This document shows, in pieces, positions 35,902 through 45,816 of a DNA stretch of 64,000 nucleotides (position 1 is the first letter of the stretch; every line of letters starts with the position of its first letter). The notes under the pieces are model-generated. The model did no database searches. It was not told where the DNA came from and saw only the letters and a program-made list of their open reading frames with translations. Source of the DNA: Bacillota bacterium (GTDB lineage: Bacteria > Bacillota > Clostridia > Acetivibrionales > DTU013); assembly GCA_023412665.1 (NCBI GenBank), contig JAEZCA010000051.1, positions 62,001-126,000 on the forward strand, given 5' to 3'. Both the position numbers and the translations under genes were made by a program.

Positions 35902-37785
35902 TTGAAATATCTATCAGGCATTACACGAGCTGTTGAAAACAAAATCTGTCCGAATGAATACATCATATGGCTTTTATCCCTTTCCGGTCTGACTGTAAAA
36001 TGCACATACTTCCAGTATGTCACCGGTATCAGCCAATCGCCTTCCTTCAGCACCGAAAACATCAATATGCACATATCGCTGATCGCGGTCATTATAATCA
36101 GCGGTGGCGCAATTTTGACAGTTTTCAACACAAGGCGTATTCCTGTCCTTATACTCCTTCACATTGCTGTAAGTCTGCTTCTTGCAGCCGACACCATATA
36201 TTTCAGATACTTCCATAGCCCAATCACCGTTCAGTCGATATACCAGATTGGTCTGGCAAGCTCTGTCACCAACAGCATCCTGAGTCTTTTAAGACCGTGG
36301 GATGCAGTGTATGTGGCAGATATTTCAACCCTTTTAGCCGCTTTGACTCTTGGCAGAGTAGATTTAAGGTGTTTCCAGAATAAACTGAAGGCTCACACCA
36401 GATTTTTGACTGCGGCTGCTCTTCTCGCCTCCGGACTGGCTTCCCTTGGCTTTGCCTACTCAAGGTCCTCGCCCGGCACCTTTCCCTTTGATAATAACTA
36501 TGTGGTCAATAATCTGGGTATTTTATACTTTCACTATTATGACGCCAAAAGATTCATCGCCCAGAACATTCTTGATGACCGAAGTCTTGATGCTGATGAG
36601 CGAACCGTTATCAGTAGCTTTTTTGCTACCAGGGGCAGCAGCGGAAAAAAGCACAATGGTGCTGCCCGGGGCAGGAATCTGATCATAGTTCAGCTTGAAG
36701 CGATACAAAATTTTCTGATCGGGCTCGAATTCAACAAAAGTGAGATAACTCCCAATCTGAACAGACTGGCCGCCGGGAGCATCTACCTTGACAACTTTTA
36801 TTACCAGACAGGCGCAGGCAACACATCAGATGCGGAATTCCTTGTCAATACTTCTCTCTACCCGCTGAAGGACAGTTCGGTTTACTTCAGATATCCTAAC
36901 AATACATACGACAGTCTGCCAAAGCTGTTGAAACAACATAGTTATACTTCATATGCATTCCATGCCAACAATCCAAGCTTCTGGAACAGGAGCGAGATGT
37001 ACAGGTCCATTGGCTTCGACCATTTTGTGAGCAGTGTTGATTTCGAAATGGATGAATGCCTTGGCTGGGGGCTCAGCGATCTGTCCTTTTTTCGCCAGTC
37101 TCTTGATAAAATTGATACCTCGCGCCCATTTTATGCATTTTTTGTGACATTGACCAGCCACCATCCTTATAACTATTTCAGCAATTATAACAGATTTGAC
37201 GCTGGGGCGTTTGAGGGCACTATGGCAGGAAATTACTCCGAAGCTGCGCATTACGTTGACATGGCTGTCGGAGAATTCCTGAAGGATCTCAAGTGCAGAG
37301 GCATTTACGATAATTCATTGATCATAATATATGGCGATCACCAGTCGGTACCAAGGGATCAGACCGATATGCTCGCCGATCTAATCAATTTTAGATTTGA
37401 TGAGTTCAACTGGACAAAGCTGCAGCGTTCACCCTGCTTCATTATTTGTCCGGGTTTGGATCTGGCTGGTACAGACAGTACGATTTGCGGACAGCTGGAC
37501 TTGCTCCCGACAATATCCAATCTTATGGGCTTCGATGCTCCCCACGCTCTCGGGAAGGATATACTTAACACGGATGATGGATATACTGTGCTTCGCAACG
37601 GTTCTGTAATCACTGAAGAATTTGTTTACACAGCTGAGCATGGCATGACGTATGACAGCAAAGGGCAAAAGCTGAGTCCCGGCAGGTTTGACAGTGTAGC
37701 AGAGAAACACCGCCGCATACTTGAAATATCGGACCTGATATTGAAAAAGAACGCTCTCGATGGTTTTGAGCAATACAAATATTGA
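35902..37785 (+). CDS. LtaS-family phosphoglycerol transferase (sulfatase fold)
   Basis: A membrane enzyme of the lipoteichoic acid synthase family that transfers phosphoglycerol from phosphatidylglycerol. TTG 35902, 10 bases after AAAGGAG, gives 627 residues; the frame stays open upstream but has no sensible start. The N-terminal 200 residues have about five membrane helices. The extracellular domain has NLIIVQLEAIQNFLIG, ITPNLNRL, the nucleophile-Thr motif GAGNTSDAEF, SFWNR, and YGDHQS. It begins at the murA break and runs in the opposite direction. LTA synthesis versus another polyol-phosphate polymer cannot be decided. Confidence 0.88.
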   Translation: MKYLSGITRAVENKICPNEYIIWLLSLSGLTVKCTYFQYVTGISQSPSFSTENINMHISLIAVIIISGGAILTVFNTRRIPVLILLHIAVSLLLAADTIYFRYFHSPITVQSIYQIGLASSVTNSILSLLRPWDAVYVADISTLLAALTLGRVDLRCFQNKLKAHTRFLTAAALLASGLASLGFAYSRSSPGTFPFDNNYVVNNLGILYFHYYDAKRFIAQNILDDRSLDADERTVISSFFATRGSSGKKHNGAARGRNLIIVQLEAIQNFLIGLEFNKSEITPNLNRLAAGSIYLDNFYYQTGAGNTSDAEFLVNTSLYPLKDSSVYFRYPNNTYDSLPKLLKQHSYTSYAFHANNPSFWNRSEMYRSIGFDHFVSSVDFEMDECLGWGLSDLSFFRQSLDKIDTSRPFYAFFVTLTSHHPYNYFSNYNRFDAGAFEGTMAGNYSEAAHYVDMAVGEFLKDLKCRGIYDNSLIIIYGDHQSVPRDQTDMLADLINFRFDEFNWTKLQRSPCFIICPGLDLAGTDSTICGQLDLLPTISNLMGFDAPHALGKDILNTDDGYTVLRNGSVITEEFVYTAEHGMTYDSKGQKLSPGRFDSVAEKHRRILEISDLILKKNALDGFEQYKY

Positions 37786-37839
37786 AAAAACAAACAACGT
37801 ATAATATGATTGTAGGAAGGAATTAAAGGAAAGGATTGT

Positions 37840-39048
37840 GTGCGCTGTGATTCAGCGTATCATACCGGATCACATAATATGGCTAAGGTGATATTGGCAA
37901 AGGGCAAGGAAAAAAGAGTTGAGTACGGTCATCCATGGGTTTACAGAAGCGACATATCAGATGCTGAGCCAGGCGCAGCGCCAGGCGATATTGTAGATAT
38001 ATACAGCAGCAGGAACACTTTCCTTGCAAGAGCTCTATACAACCCCGGCTCCCAAATCGCTTTGCGTATACTGACATATGAGCACGAAGAGATAAACAGC
38101 GATTTTTTCTATAAAAGGATCGCTGCTGCCTGGGAGTACCGTAAAAAAGTCGCTGATATAAACAGCTGCAGGGTAGTTTTCTCAGAATCCGACTTCCTGC
38201 CTGCCCTTATTGTGGACAAGTTCTCCGATGGACTTGTCCTCCAGACCTCAGCGCTGGGGATCGAAAGATACAAGGAGCAACTGGCCGATATACTTGTGGA
38301 CATTATAAAGCCGGCGGGGATATATGAACGCAATGACATAAAGGTACGGGAGTTGGAAGGCCTTGAGCAGAAAACCGGCTTTCTTCGCGGCAGCTTCGAC
38401 ACAAATGTGCTAATGACCGAGAACGGTATCCGCTTTGTCGTGGATGTGGCGGAAGGTCAGAAAACAGGCTATTTCCTTGATCAGAAGGAGAACCGTGCAG
38501 CAATCAGACCCTTTGTAAAGGGTACGAAGGTATTGGACTGCTTCAGCCATACCGGCTCTTTTTCTCTCCATGCAGGCAGCTATGGCGCACAAAGCGTTCT
38601 AGGCCTTGATATATCCGACCATGCTGTGGAAACAGCATCAGCCAATGCAAAGCTCAACGGTTTGGAAGGGATATGCAGATTTGAAAGTGCTAATGTATTT
38701 GACCGGCTGAGAGAATATGACGACAAGGGGGAACGTTTCGATACAATCATACTTGACCCTCCGGCATTCACAAAGAGCAGGTCCTCTGTGGAGGGGGCCG
38801 TTCGCGGCTACAAGGAGATAAATCTCAGGGCAATGAAAATAATAGAGAGCGGAGGCTTTCTCATTACCTGCTCCTGCTCTCATCACATCGATCCTGAAAT
38901 GTTCATGGATATCGTATATAACGCCGGAATAGACTCACGGCGGAAGGTACGGCTCGTAGAATACCGTTCCCAGGCCAAGGATCATCCGGTGCTGCTCCCC
39001 GCTCCCGAGACCGAGTATCTCAAATGCGCCATACTACAGATTGTTTGA
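37840..39048 (+). CDS. RlmI-type class I rRNA methyltransferase
   Basis: A SAM-dependent methyltransferase of the RlmI/YwbD family that makes m5C in 23S rRNA in known members. It has an N-terminal PUA domain (KRVEYGHPWVYRSDISDAEPG), a middle domain, and a Rossmann core with motif I (VLDCFSHTGSFSLHAG) and motif IV (ILDPPAFTKS), plus the Cys pair in LITCSCSHH. GTG 37840 has AAAGGAAAGG upstream; ATG 37879 (MAKVILAKG) is closer to typical family starts. The 3' end overlaps the convergent gene by 15 bp. Confidence 0.88.
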   Translation: MRCDSAYHTGSHNMAKVILAKGKEKRVEYGHPWVYRSDISDAEPGAAPGDIVDIYSSRNTFLARALYNPGSQIALRILTYEHEEINSDFFYKRIAAAWEYRKKVADINSCRVVFSESDFLPALIVDKFSDGLVLQTSALGIERYKEQLADILVDIIKPAGIYERNDIKVRELEGLEQKTGFLRGSFDTNVLMTENGIRFVVDVAEGQKTGYFLDQKENRAAIRPFVKGTKVLDCFSHTGSFSLHAGSYGAQSVLGLDISDHAVETASANAKLNGLEGICRFESANVFDRLREYDDKGERFDTIILDPPAFTKSRSSVEGAVRGYKEINLRAMKIIESGGFLITCSCSHHIDPEMFMDIVYNAGIDSRRKVRLVEYRSQAKDHPVLLPAPETEYLKCAILQIV

Positions 39049-40347
39049 GATAACAACACTGCCGTATTTTTCGGCAACGTCTGTCAGCGCTTCCCTGCCG
39101 GCGGCACCAGATGCTATTTTTATACCTACTACTCCCCTGTAGATCCTGAGCGCCTTTTCAAGAGCAGCAGAAGCTTTGGTTTCTATGACTATGGGCTCTC
39201 TTATATACCATTGCAGTCTGTCAACCACAACAGAAAGCAAATCGTCCGATGGGCAAGCAGCGTCAACATTAACATATACTGCATCATACCCTTCGGCTGC
39301 AATATCCAGGGCAGTATCCTCCACCCATGACATATCATTCTTCTTGAGAGCCTCCAGCATTTCAGTATTTGTGGAAGCATCCAGTCTGTAAATACTATCT
39401 GCATCAAGCTTATCTGCATAAATGTACCTAACACTTGATGTTATGACTCCCTTTGGTCTTTCGCATGCAGGAACCGGTTCAAGTCCTGATACCTTCTCCT
39501 TCAGCGCCTTTATATATTCAGGTGTAGTTCCGCAGCAGCCTCCTATCAGCCTGGCTCCATTGCTCACAAATGAGGCTGCCAGCTCGGCAAAATGCTCCGG
39601 CGTTTCCTTGTATACCACTTTGTCTTCAGTCACCTCAGGAAGACCGGCATTCGGCTTCACGCTGAGGTAACCGCACCCGGCATCGTGGAGGCTCCTGACT
39701 ATACCTGCCATATGCTCAGGCCCGAATGAGCAGTTGGTACCTGCCATATCGACGCCGAGAGATCTTAAAACAGCAACTGCTGTGAAGGGATCTGTTCCCA
39801 TCAGCGTACGTCCGTTATTCTCAAATGCAAGAGAGCATATCACCGGAAGATCTGTTGTGTCTCTGGCTGCAAAGTAGGCTGCACGCAGCTCTGCAAGATC
39901 AGTAAAGGTTTCAAAATTGATGATGTCAGCCCCGCCGTCAGCGACAGCCTTTACTTGCTCGCAGTATATCTCATATGCCTTTTGAAAGGAAAGCTCGCCT
40001 GAAGGCTCAAACAGCATTCCCGTAGGCCCTATCGAAGCGCATACATAAGCTCTGTCTCCTGCCTCTTCCCTCGCCAGCTTCGCTCCCCAATAATTTATTT
40101 CCCGCGTCTTGTCTCCAAGACCGTATTTGCTCAAATGAGCCCTGTTTCCGGGAAAGGTATTGGTCTGAATAACATCAGAACCGGCCTCAAGATATGCTCT
40201 GTAAACCGCCCTGACTGCATCCTGGTTGGTCAGGTTCCACAATTCACCGCATTCCCCGCCCTTGAGTCCAAGCCTTTGCAGCATGTAACCCTTCGACCCG
40301 TCATGTATCAGTACACGATTTTCAATTTCCTTTAAAAACTCCCTCAT
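39034..40347 (-). CDS. Homocysteine S-methyltransferase family protein with partial pterin-type barrel
   Basis: The N-terminal 290 residues form a homocysteine S-methyltransferase barrel as in MetH module 1 (LIHDGSKGYMLQRLG; zinc ligands in GTNCSFG and GGCCGTTP). The last 110 residues (EGYDAVYVNVDA; PIVIETKASAALEKALRIYRG; KYGSVVISNN) resemble the first half of the MetH folate-binding barrel and then stop. No cobalamin domain is present. ATG 40347 after GGAGGC is chosen, giving 437 residues. It may donate methyl groups to homocysteine together with a separate corrinoid protein; the substrate is not certain. Confidence 0.8.
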   Translation of the reverse strand: MREFLKEIENRVLIHDGSKGYMLQRLGLKGGECGELWNLTNQDAVRAVYRAYLEAGSDVIQTNTFPGNRAHLSKYGLGDKTREINYWGAKLAREEAGDRAYVCASIGPTGMLFEPSGELSFQKAYEIYCEQVKAVADGGADIINFETFTDLAELRAAYFAARDTTDLPVICSLAFENNGRTLMGTDPFTAVAVLRSLGVDMAGTNCSFGPEHMAGIVRSLHDAGCGYLSVKPNAGLPEVTEDKVVYKETPEHFAELAASFVSNGARLIGGCCGTTPEYIKALKEKVSGLEPVPACERPKGVITSSVRYIYADKLDADSIYRLDASTNTEMLEALKKNDMSWVEDTALDIAAEGYDAVYVNVDAACPSDDLLSVVVDRLQWYIREPIVIETKASAALEKALRIYRGVVGIKIASGAAGREALTDVAEKYGSVVISNNL

Positions 40348-40448
40348 AAAATGCCTCCGATAATTGCATAACATTAATACTCATACAAATTGTATATTAT
40401 TATACTATTATCTTCAGCTATCTACAATCTATTTAATCGCTTCAAAAA

Positions 40449-41369
40449 TCACATTGATGCAAACTGCTCAATTAATTTGATCACTACAGGTCCAAGAAGA
40501 ACGATAAACATCGTGGGGAAAATAAAGACCACCATCGGGATAAGCATCTTTACCGGAACCTTCATAGCACGTTCCTGAGCCCGCTGCTTCCTTCTGAGCC
40601 TCATTTGTTCAGACTGGATCCTCAGCACATTTGCAATACCGACTCCAAACTGATCCGCCTGGATTATTGCGCCGACGAATGCCGTAAAATCCTGTATATC
40701 GATTCTTTGGGACATATCCCTCAATGCATCCTTCTTCTGCCTTCCTACCTTTATTTCCTGCAGAACCTTGTCAAACTCCGCGGCAAGCGGACCTGGCTTT
40801 TTGTCCACGACCTTCATCAAAGCTCCGTCAAACCCCAAACCCGCTTCTACACTGACCGTAATGAGATCAATTACATCCGGCAGCGAGTTTAGTATTGTCT
40901 TTTGCCTCGTTGTTAGCATCTTGCCCAGGATATAGCCCGGAAGCACAAAGCCCATCGCTATCTCTGCTGCTATGAGCATTATTATGGTTCCGGCCTTTAC
41001 GCCTGAACTCCTGAATGCAATGAAAGTAAACACAGGCAGTACTGTGACAATCACAGCTTGAATATTGACCCATTCCTTGACTGTCAGATTTCCTGGGCTG
41101 CCTGCCTTCACTATTTTATTTTCAAGAGACGAGATCATTTCACCGGGCGTGATCCTCATCATAGCCCTGCCCATGTTATCAATCATGGGCCGGATAACTC
41201 TGGACAACAAAGGCTGGTTCAATTCCTCATTATAATTTTCCAGTTTGGACTTCTTAATGCCCTCAAGCCTTGCTGCTATAGATTCTTTGTCTTTATTGAC
41301 CAATGAGAAAAATGAATAAATGAGCATAAAGCAACTGACAAAAGCCAGAATGAAAATCAAAACGAGCAT
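40449..41369 (-). CDS. tadC: Tad pilus inner-membrane platform protein TadC
   Basis: TadC is one of two GspF-type platform proteins for Flp pilus assembly. ATG 41369, eight bases after AGGAGG, gives 306 residues with an N-terminal helix, a second helix pair in the middle, the T2SSF domain (LPDVIDLITVSVEAGLGFDGALMKVVDKKPGPLAAEF), and a C-terminal helix (LIPMVVFIFPTMFIVLLGPVVI). It is the last gene of the tad operon, with TadB adjacent. Confidence 0.92.
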   Translation of the reverse strand: MLVLIFILAFVSCFMLIYSFFSLVNKDKESIAARLEGIKKSKLENYNEELNQPLLSRVIRPMIDNMGRAMMRITPGEMISSLENKIVKAGSPGNLTVKEWVNIQAVIVTVLPVFTFIAFRSSGVKAGTIIMLIAAEIAMGFVLPGYILGKMLTTRQKTILNSLPDVIDLITVSVEAGLGFDGALMKVVDKKPGPLAAEFDKVLQEIKVGRQKKDALRDMSQRIDIQDFTAFVGAIIQADQFGVGIANVLRIQSEQMRLRRKQRAQERAMKVPVKMLIPMVVFIFPTMFIVLLGPVVIKLIEQFASM

Positions 41370-41381
41370 CTGCCGCACCTC

Positions 41382-42362
41382 CTAAATCTCTACCCTTACT
41401 ATTCTGCGTATCAGAATGATTCCAGTAAACTCCATCACAACAGCAACTCCGACCATCAGAAGGCCCAGCGGCCTGGTAAACAACAGGCTCATCTGCTGGG
41501 GATTAATCAAATAAATGATAAAGCATAATATCAGCGGAAGTATCGAAATGACGAGTCCTGATACCCTGCCCTGTGCTGTTATTGCTTTCAGCTCTCCCTT
41601 TATCTTGACCCTGTCGCGTATTGTTTCTGTTATCCTGTTAAGCACCTCGGCCAGATTGCCTCCAACCTGTCTCTGTATCATTACTGCGGTCACCATGAGC
41701 TCAAGATCCTCGCTTTTTATTCTTGCGACCATGTTCTCGAGGGCTTTATCAGTGTTCAGCCCCAGATTGACCTCTTTTTGAAGTGTCCCGAATTCCTCCG
41801 CTATAGGACCGGACATCTCCTGGGCTACCATATCGACTGCCTGAAAAAAGCTGTAGCCGGCCTTCAGTGAATTTGACATCATTGTGATGGCATCCCCAAG
41901 CTGTTCGTTCAGCAGCTTAAGCCTTTTTTTAATCCTGTTTCTGACAAGGAATGATGGTATAAACCAGCCGCCAACACCTGCTATAAGCGCTAAGGGCCAC
42001 ATACCCGCACCTCTGGCCATTATTACCAGCAGAAATAATATCCAAAACATGATCAGATTGAATACCAGGAATTCCTCCGCCTTCACCAGCAAATGAGCTC
42101 TGGTCAGTTCGACCTGTATCTTCTTTTTATAACCGTCAAGAAATCTGATCTTTCCTATGCCTTTGGTAACAGCGCCTCTTATTGTTACTGCGCCTTCCCT
42201 TTTTCTGTTTTTATTCCGTTCACCACGGGATTCCTCAACATGCGTATACCTACTGAGCCTTGCCATATAATCATTTTTTACAGCAAACACAATGATGATC
42301 TGATAAAAAATCAGCATGGCAGATATGAAGCTCAATACAACAATGATTCCCTTCAACTCCAT
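41382..42362 (-). CDS. tadB: Tad pilus inner-membrane platform protein TadB
   Basis: TadB partners TadC in the membrane platform. The 326-residue protein has an N-terminal helix, a basic cytoplasmic loop, two central helices, the T2SSF domain (LGDAITMMSNSLKAGYSFFQAVDMVAQEMSGPIAEEFGTL) and two C-terminal helices. The purine-rich GGGGAGGG runs almost into the ATG, so ribosome spacing is short. It lies 34 bp after cpaF. Confidence 0.92.
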   Translation of the reverse strand: MELKGIIVVLSFISAMLIFYQIIIVFAVKNDYMARLSRYTHVEESRGERNKNRKREGAVTIRGAVTKGIGKIRFLDGYKKKIQVELTRAHLLVKAEEFLVFNLIMFWILFLLVIMARGAGMWPLALIAGVGGWFIPSFLVRNRIKKRLKLLNEQLGDAITMMSNSLKAGYSFFQAVDMVAQEMSGPIAEEFGTLQKEVNLGLNTDKALENMVARIKSEDLELMVTAVMIQRQVGGNLAEVLNRITETIRDRVKIKGELKAITAQGRVSGLVISILPLILCFIIYLINPQQMSLLFTRPLGLLMVGVAVVMEFTGIILIRRIVRVEI

Positions 42363-42396
42363 CCCTCCCCGGAAGGCTGTCGGTATAACTGCCTGT

Positions 42397-43761
42397 CTAT
42401 CTCATGAATAAGTCCTGAGGAAGCGATATCCCCGCATCCGCAAGCTTCTCAACAAATTGGGGCTTAATGCCGGTGGGCGCCAATGTTCCTATGATCCGCC
42501 CCTTCTCATCCCTTCCCTGCTGCCTGAATAGAAAAATATCCTGCATTGTAATTATTTCTCCTTCCATGCCTGTTATCTCAGTGATATGCGTGATCCTTCT
42601 GGAACCGTCCTTAAGTCTGGACTGCTGTACTATCAGATCCACGGCGGAAGCTATTTGCTCACGTATAGCCTTTACCGGCAGGTCCATCCCCGCCATCAGC
42701 ACCATCGTCTCCAGCCTTGAGAGCATATCTCTGGGCGAATTTGCATGGCCGGTGGTCAGCGAGCCGTCATGACCGGTGTTCATAGCCTGCAGCATATCAA
42801 GAGCCTCACCGCTTCTAACCTCACCTACGACGATACGGTCAGGCCTCATTCTCAGCGAGTTCCTGACAAGATCACGTATGGTAATGGCGCCTTTGCCCTC
42901 TATGTTCGGCGGCCGTGTTTCCAGTCTGACGACATGCTCCTGTGCCAGCTGCAGCTCGGCAGCATCTTCTATTGTGACTATCCTCTCATCGTCCGGAATA
43001 AATGAGGATATTACATTCAGCGTTGTTGTCTTTCCGCTTCCGGTACCGCCGGACACTACGATATTGAGCCTGGCTTCAACGCAGCCCTTCAGCAGCATGG
43101 CCACCTCAGGCGACAGCGTGCCGAAGTTTATCAGATCCCTGACACTGAAAGGTTTTTCGGAGAACTTTCTTATAGTTATCGAAGGTCCGTTCAATGCAAG
43201 GGGCGGAATAATGGCATTGACCCTCGACCCGTTGGGCAGCCTGGCGTCAACCATCGGCGAACTCTCGTCGATACGTCTTCCCAGAGGTGCGACGATCTTT
43301 TCTATGACCTTCATCACATGCTGGTCATCCTTAAATTTTACATCGGAGCGTATAAGCCTTCCTTTTTTCTCGATATAGACGCTCTCCGGCCCGTTTACCA
43401 TTATCTCCGAGACAGACGAGTCATGAATAAGCTGGTTGATCGGGCCAAAGCCGGTGGTTTCGTCAATTATCTCTGTGATCAGCTTCTGTTTGTCGAGTTT
43501 TGTTATGAAAGTGCCCTCGTCTTCAAGAAAATGCTCGACAATAGCGGATATTTCCCTTTCCAGCTCCTCCTCGCTGTTATCCGTGTGGATTTCCTTTGGA
43601 GCGCCGGAGTTTATCTCCTCAATTATCTTGATATGAATACGTGTTTTCAGCTCCTCAAAGGGATCCTCCTTCGGAGCCGAGGACTTGCGTGATTTGTTCT
43701 GGCTTCCGGTTTCCTGACCGTCAAACACTTTTTCCTTCTGCATTCTTTCAAGCAATGACAT
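42397..43761 (-). CDS. cpaF: Tad pilus assembly ATPase CpaF/TadA
   Basis: CpaF is the secretion ATPase that powers Flp pilus extension and retraction. The 454-residue protein has the N-terminal domain (FGPINQLIHDSSVSEIMVNGPESVYIEKKG), Walker A GGTGSGKTTT at about 240, the Asp box and Walker B (LRMRPDRIVVGEVRSGEALDMLQAMNTGHDGSLTTGHANS) and the His box. GGGAGGG precedes the ATG. Confidence 0.96.
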   Translation of the reverse strand: MSLLERMQKEKVFDGQETGSQNKSRKSSAPKEDPFEELKTRIHIKIIEEINSGAPKEIHTDNSEEELEREISAIVEHFLEDEGTFITKLDKQKLITEIIDETTGFGPINQLIHDSSVSEIMVNGPESVYIEKKGRLIRSDVKFKDDQHVMKVIEKIVAPLGRRIDESSPMVDARLPNGSRVNAIIPPLALNGPSITIRKFSEKPFSVRDLINFGTLSPEVAMLLKGCVEARLNIVVSGGTGSGKTTTLNVISSFIPDDERIVTIEDAAELQLAQEHVVRLETRPPNIEGKGAITIRDLVRNSLRMRPDRIVVGEVRSGEALDMLQAMNTGHDGSLTTGHANSPRDMLSRLETMVLMAGMDLPVKAIREQIASAVDLIVQQSRLKDGSRRITHITEITGMEGEIITMQDIFLFRQQGRDEKGRIIGTLAPTGIKPQFVEKLADAGISLPQDLFMR

Positions 43762-43810
43762 CTGAAAGCCCTCCCAGCTATTTATTGACTATTATCCATA
43801 CCGTACCGCT

Positions 43811-45007
43811 TTATCCAAAGAGCCTTCGGATCGATGTTTTTTTCTCTTTATCCCCTTCCATCTCTCTGATGAGCTTTTCTCCAATATCCATTATCGCTTT
43901 TGCAACCTTTGTCTCAGTCCGGGTCATTACAAACGGGAAGCCCTTGTTTGCGGAAGTGACAACTGTCTGGCTGTCTTCGGGAATAAATGACCATATGGGC
44001 TTATGTAATGTGCTTTCGAAGTCCTTGTATCTGATCCCGTATTGCTCTGATGCTTTATTTAGCACCACGTGGATTTTCTCAGTGGGATACCTGAGAGTCT
44101 CCATCACATCCAATCCTGCCTTAATATTTTTAATAGTCGGAAGGTCAAGGGTAGAAATCAATAATATTCTGTCCGACATGTCAAGGGAGGTAAGTACGGA
44201 TTCATGAAAGTTGGCCGAGGAATCCACAATTATGTAATGATACGACTCTCTGAGCGTATTTATTATCCTTTCCACATGGCTTGCGGTTATATATTCGGCG
44301 TACTCTGGCTTTACTGGCGCAGGCAGCACCTTTACCCCCGAGAAATGAGTGACAAGGTATTCCTCCAGAAGTCCTCTGTCCAGCTGGCTGAACTCCTTGA
44401 CAAGATCGCTTATCGTATTCTTCACCGAAACGTTCAGCATGATTGCTATATCACCGAACTGCAGATCCAGATCGACGAGAGCCACTTTCTTTTTGGCTGT
44501 CCTTGCTATCGAAACCGCCAGATTGGATGCTATCGTCGTTTTGCCTACACCGCCCTTCGTACTGAAAACAGTGATGACCTTGGACCGGATTTCTTCCTGG
44601 TATCCGCTGGCCGATATTTTTTCTCGCCTTTTTGATTCGGCAGCATAGGCATTTAAAATAGTCGTGATCAACTCATCAGAATTAAACGGCTTGCACAGGA
44701 AATCCCGGGCGCCCGCTGCCATTGCCTTTCTGACATATTCTGTCTCACCTTGTACAGACATTATTATTACTATGGTCTCGGGAACATCCATTGTGATCTC
44801 TTCAGTTGCCTTGATACCATCGATGCCGGGCATGTTTATATCCATCAGAATTACATCGGGTCTTGCCTCTCTTGCCAGGATAATGGCTTCCTCACCGTTT
44901 TCAGCCTCGCCGATGACTTCGATCCTTTTGTCGAATGACAAAAGCTGCTTTATATTGCTTCTGGTTTCTGAGGAGTCATCAACAATTATTGTCTTTACTC
45001 TTTCCAT
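43811..45007 (-). CDS. cpaE: CpaE-like receiver/MinD-type ATPase
   Basis: CpaE/TadZ-type localisation protein of the Tad pilus. The 398-residue protein has a true N-terminal receiver domain with phospho-acceptor Asp (DVILMDINMPGIDG, about residue 56) and Lys (FLCKPFN), followed by a ParA/MinD ATPase with the deviant Walker A motif (STKGGVGKTTIASNLA, about 152-167) and Walker B (VALVDLDLQFGDIAIML). A complete receiver suggests phosphorylation control. GGGAGGG precedes the ATG. Confidence 0.92.
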   Translation of the reverse strand: MERVKTIIVDDSSETRSNIKQLLSFDKRIEVIGEAENGEEAIILAREARPDVILMDINMPGIDGIKATEEITMDVPETIVIIMSVQGETEYVRKAMAAGARDFLCKPFNSDELITTILNAYAAESKRREKISASGYQEEIRSKVITVFSTKGGVGKTTIASNLAVSIARTAKKKVALVDLDLQFGDIAIMLNVSVKNTISDLVKEFSQLDRGLLEEYLVTHFSGVKVLPAPVKPEYAEYITASHVERIINTLRESYHYIIVDSSANFHESVLTSLDMSDRILLISTLDLPTIKNIKAGLDVMETLRYPTEKIHVVLNKASEQYGIRYKDFESTLHKPIWSFIPEDSQTVVTSANKGFPFVMTRTETKVAKAIMDIGEKLIREMEGDKEKKTSIRRLFG

Positions 45008-45046
45008 CTGCGTCCCTCCCTTGATATGCCGTTATTATGATATTTT

Positions 45047-45802
45047 TCATTCTGCCTCTTCGGGCGCCTTGTAATATATCCCTCTGGTACCGGTAATGTC
45101 AGACCGCAGGATCCCTTGAGTTGTTTCTTTTGAATCATCATCCGCCGGTCTGAGCGCCAGCCTCACGATGCCATATTCCGTCGCATACACGAATTTTTCG
45201 ACATCTGCCGTTTTGATTGCCAGCGTGATAGTCAAAGGCAGCTCATCCAGCTTGTCTGATGACAGCATTACATCCTGTCCCAAAGCAAGTACCTGCACGT
45301 TCTGCAAAATCATTTTTGTGATGCGTGGAAAAACGGCTCCTGTCGCATCTTCTTCCTCTTGAAAGCTCACGACCATATCAACAAAATCACCGGGCCTGAC
45401 CAGATTAGATACGTTGGTCTGTTCTGTGATATTCATACTGACAGCCCTTGTCCCTTCCGGGACCATGTAGGATGCATACATGCTGTCTTCATTTGCCAGC
45501 CTCTCACCTCTGATGAGCTCACCTTCCATAATACTTTGGAGAGTATATTTACCTGTGATTTCATCCGGATCTGTTACTGCATTGGCATTAAGAAGCTCCT
45601 TTGCAATATCAGCCTGTTTAATATCTGACGATGTTATTTTCGCTCTAGCAGGAATAGTCCTTGCAGCAACATAGACCGTCACATGTTCTATCTCAGGCAC
45701 AATGACGGTACTGCTGCTTGATATATAGATATAGATCAGTATTGCAGTAATTAGCGACAGGATGATCGCAATAACAATGACCTTCTTATTTGTCTTTGCC
45801 AT
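45047..45802 (-). CDS. cpaB: CpaB/RcpC-type pilus assembly protein
   Basis: A 251-residue protein with one N-terminal membrane helix (VIVIAIILSLITAILIYIYI) and an extracytoplasmic SAF domain (VYVAARTIPARAKITSSDIKQADI) followed by the RcpC/CpaB domain (NITEQTNVSNLVRPGDFVDMV). In Gram-negative Tad systems this protein works with the secretin; in Gram-positives it probably contacts the cell wall. GGAGGTACAT precedes the ATG. Confidence 0.9.
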   Translation of the reverse strand: MAKTNKKVIVIAIILSLITAILIYIYISSSSTVIVPEIEHVTVYVAARTIPARAKITSSDIKQADIAKELLNANAVTDPDEITGKYTLQSIMEGELIRGERLANEDSMYASYMVPEGTRAVSMNITEQTNVSNLVRPGDFVDMVVSFQEEEDATGAVFPRITKMILQNVQVLALGQDVMLSSDKLDELPLTITLAIKTADVEKFVYATEYGIVRLALRPADDDSKETTQGILRSDITGTRGIYYKAPEEAE

Positions 45803-45816
45803 ATGTACCTCCGATA

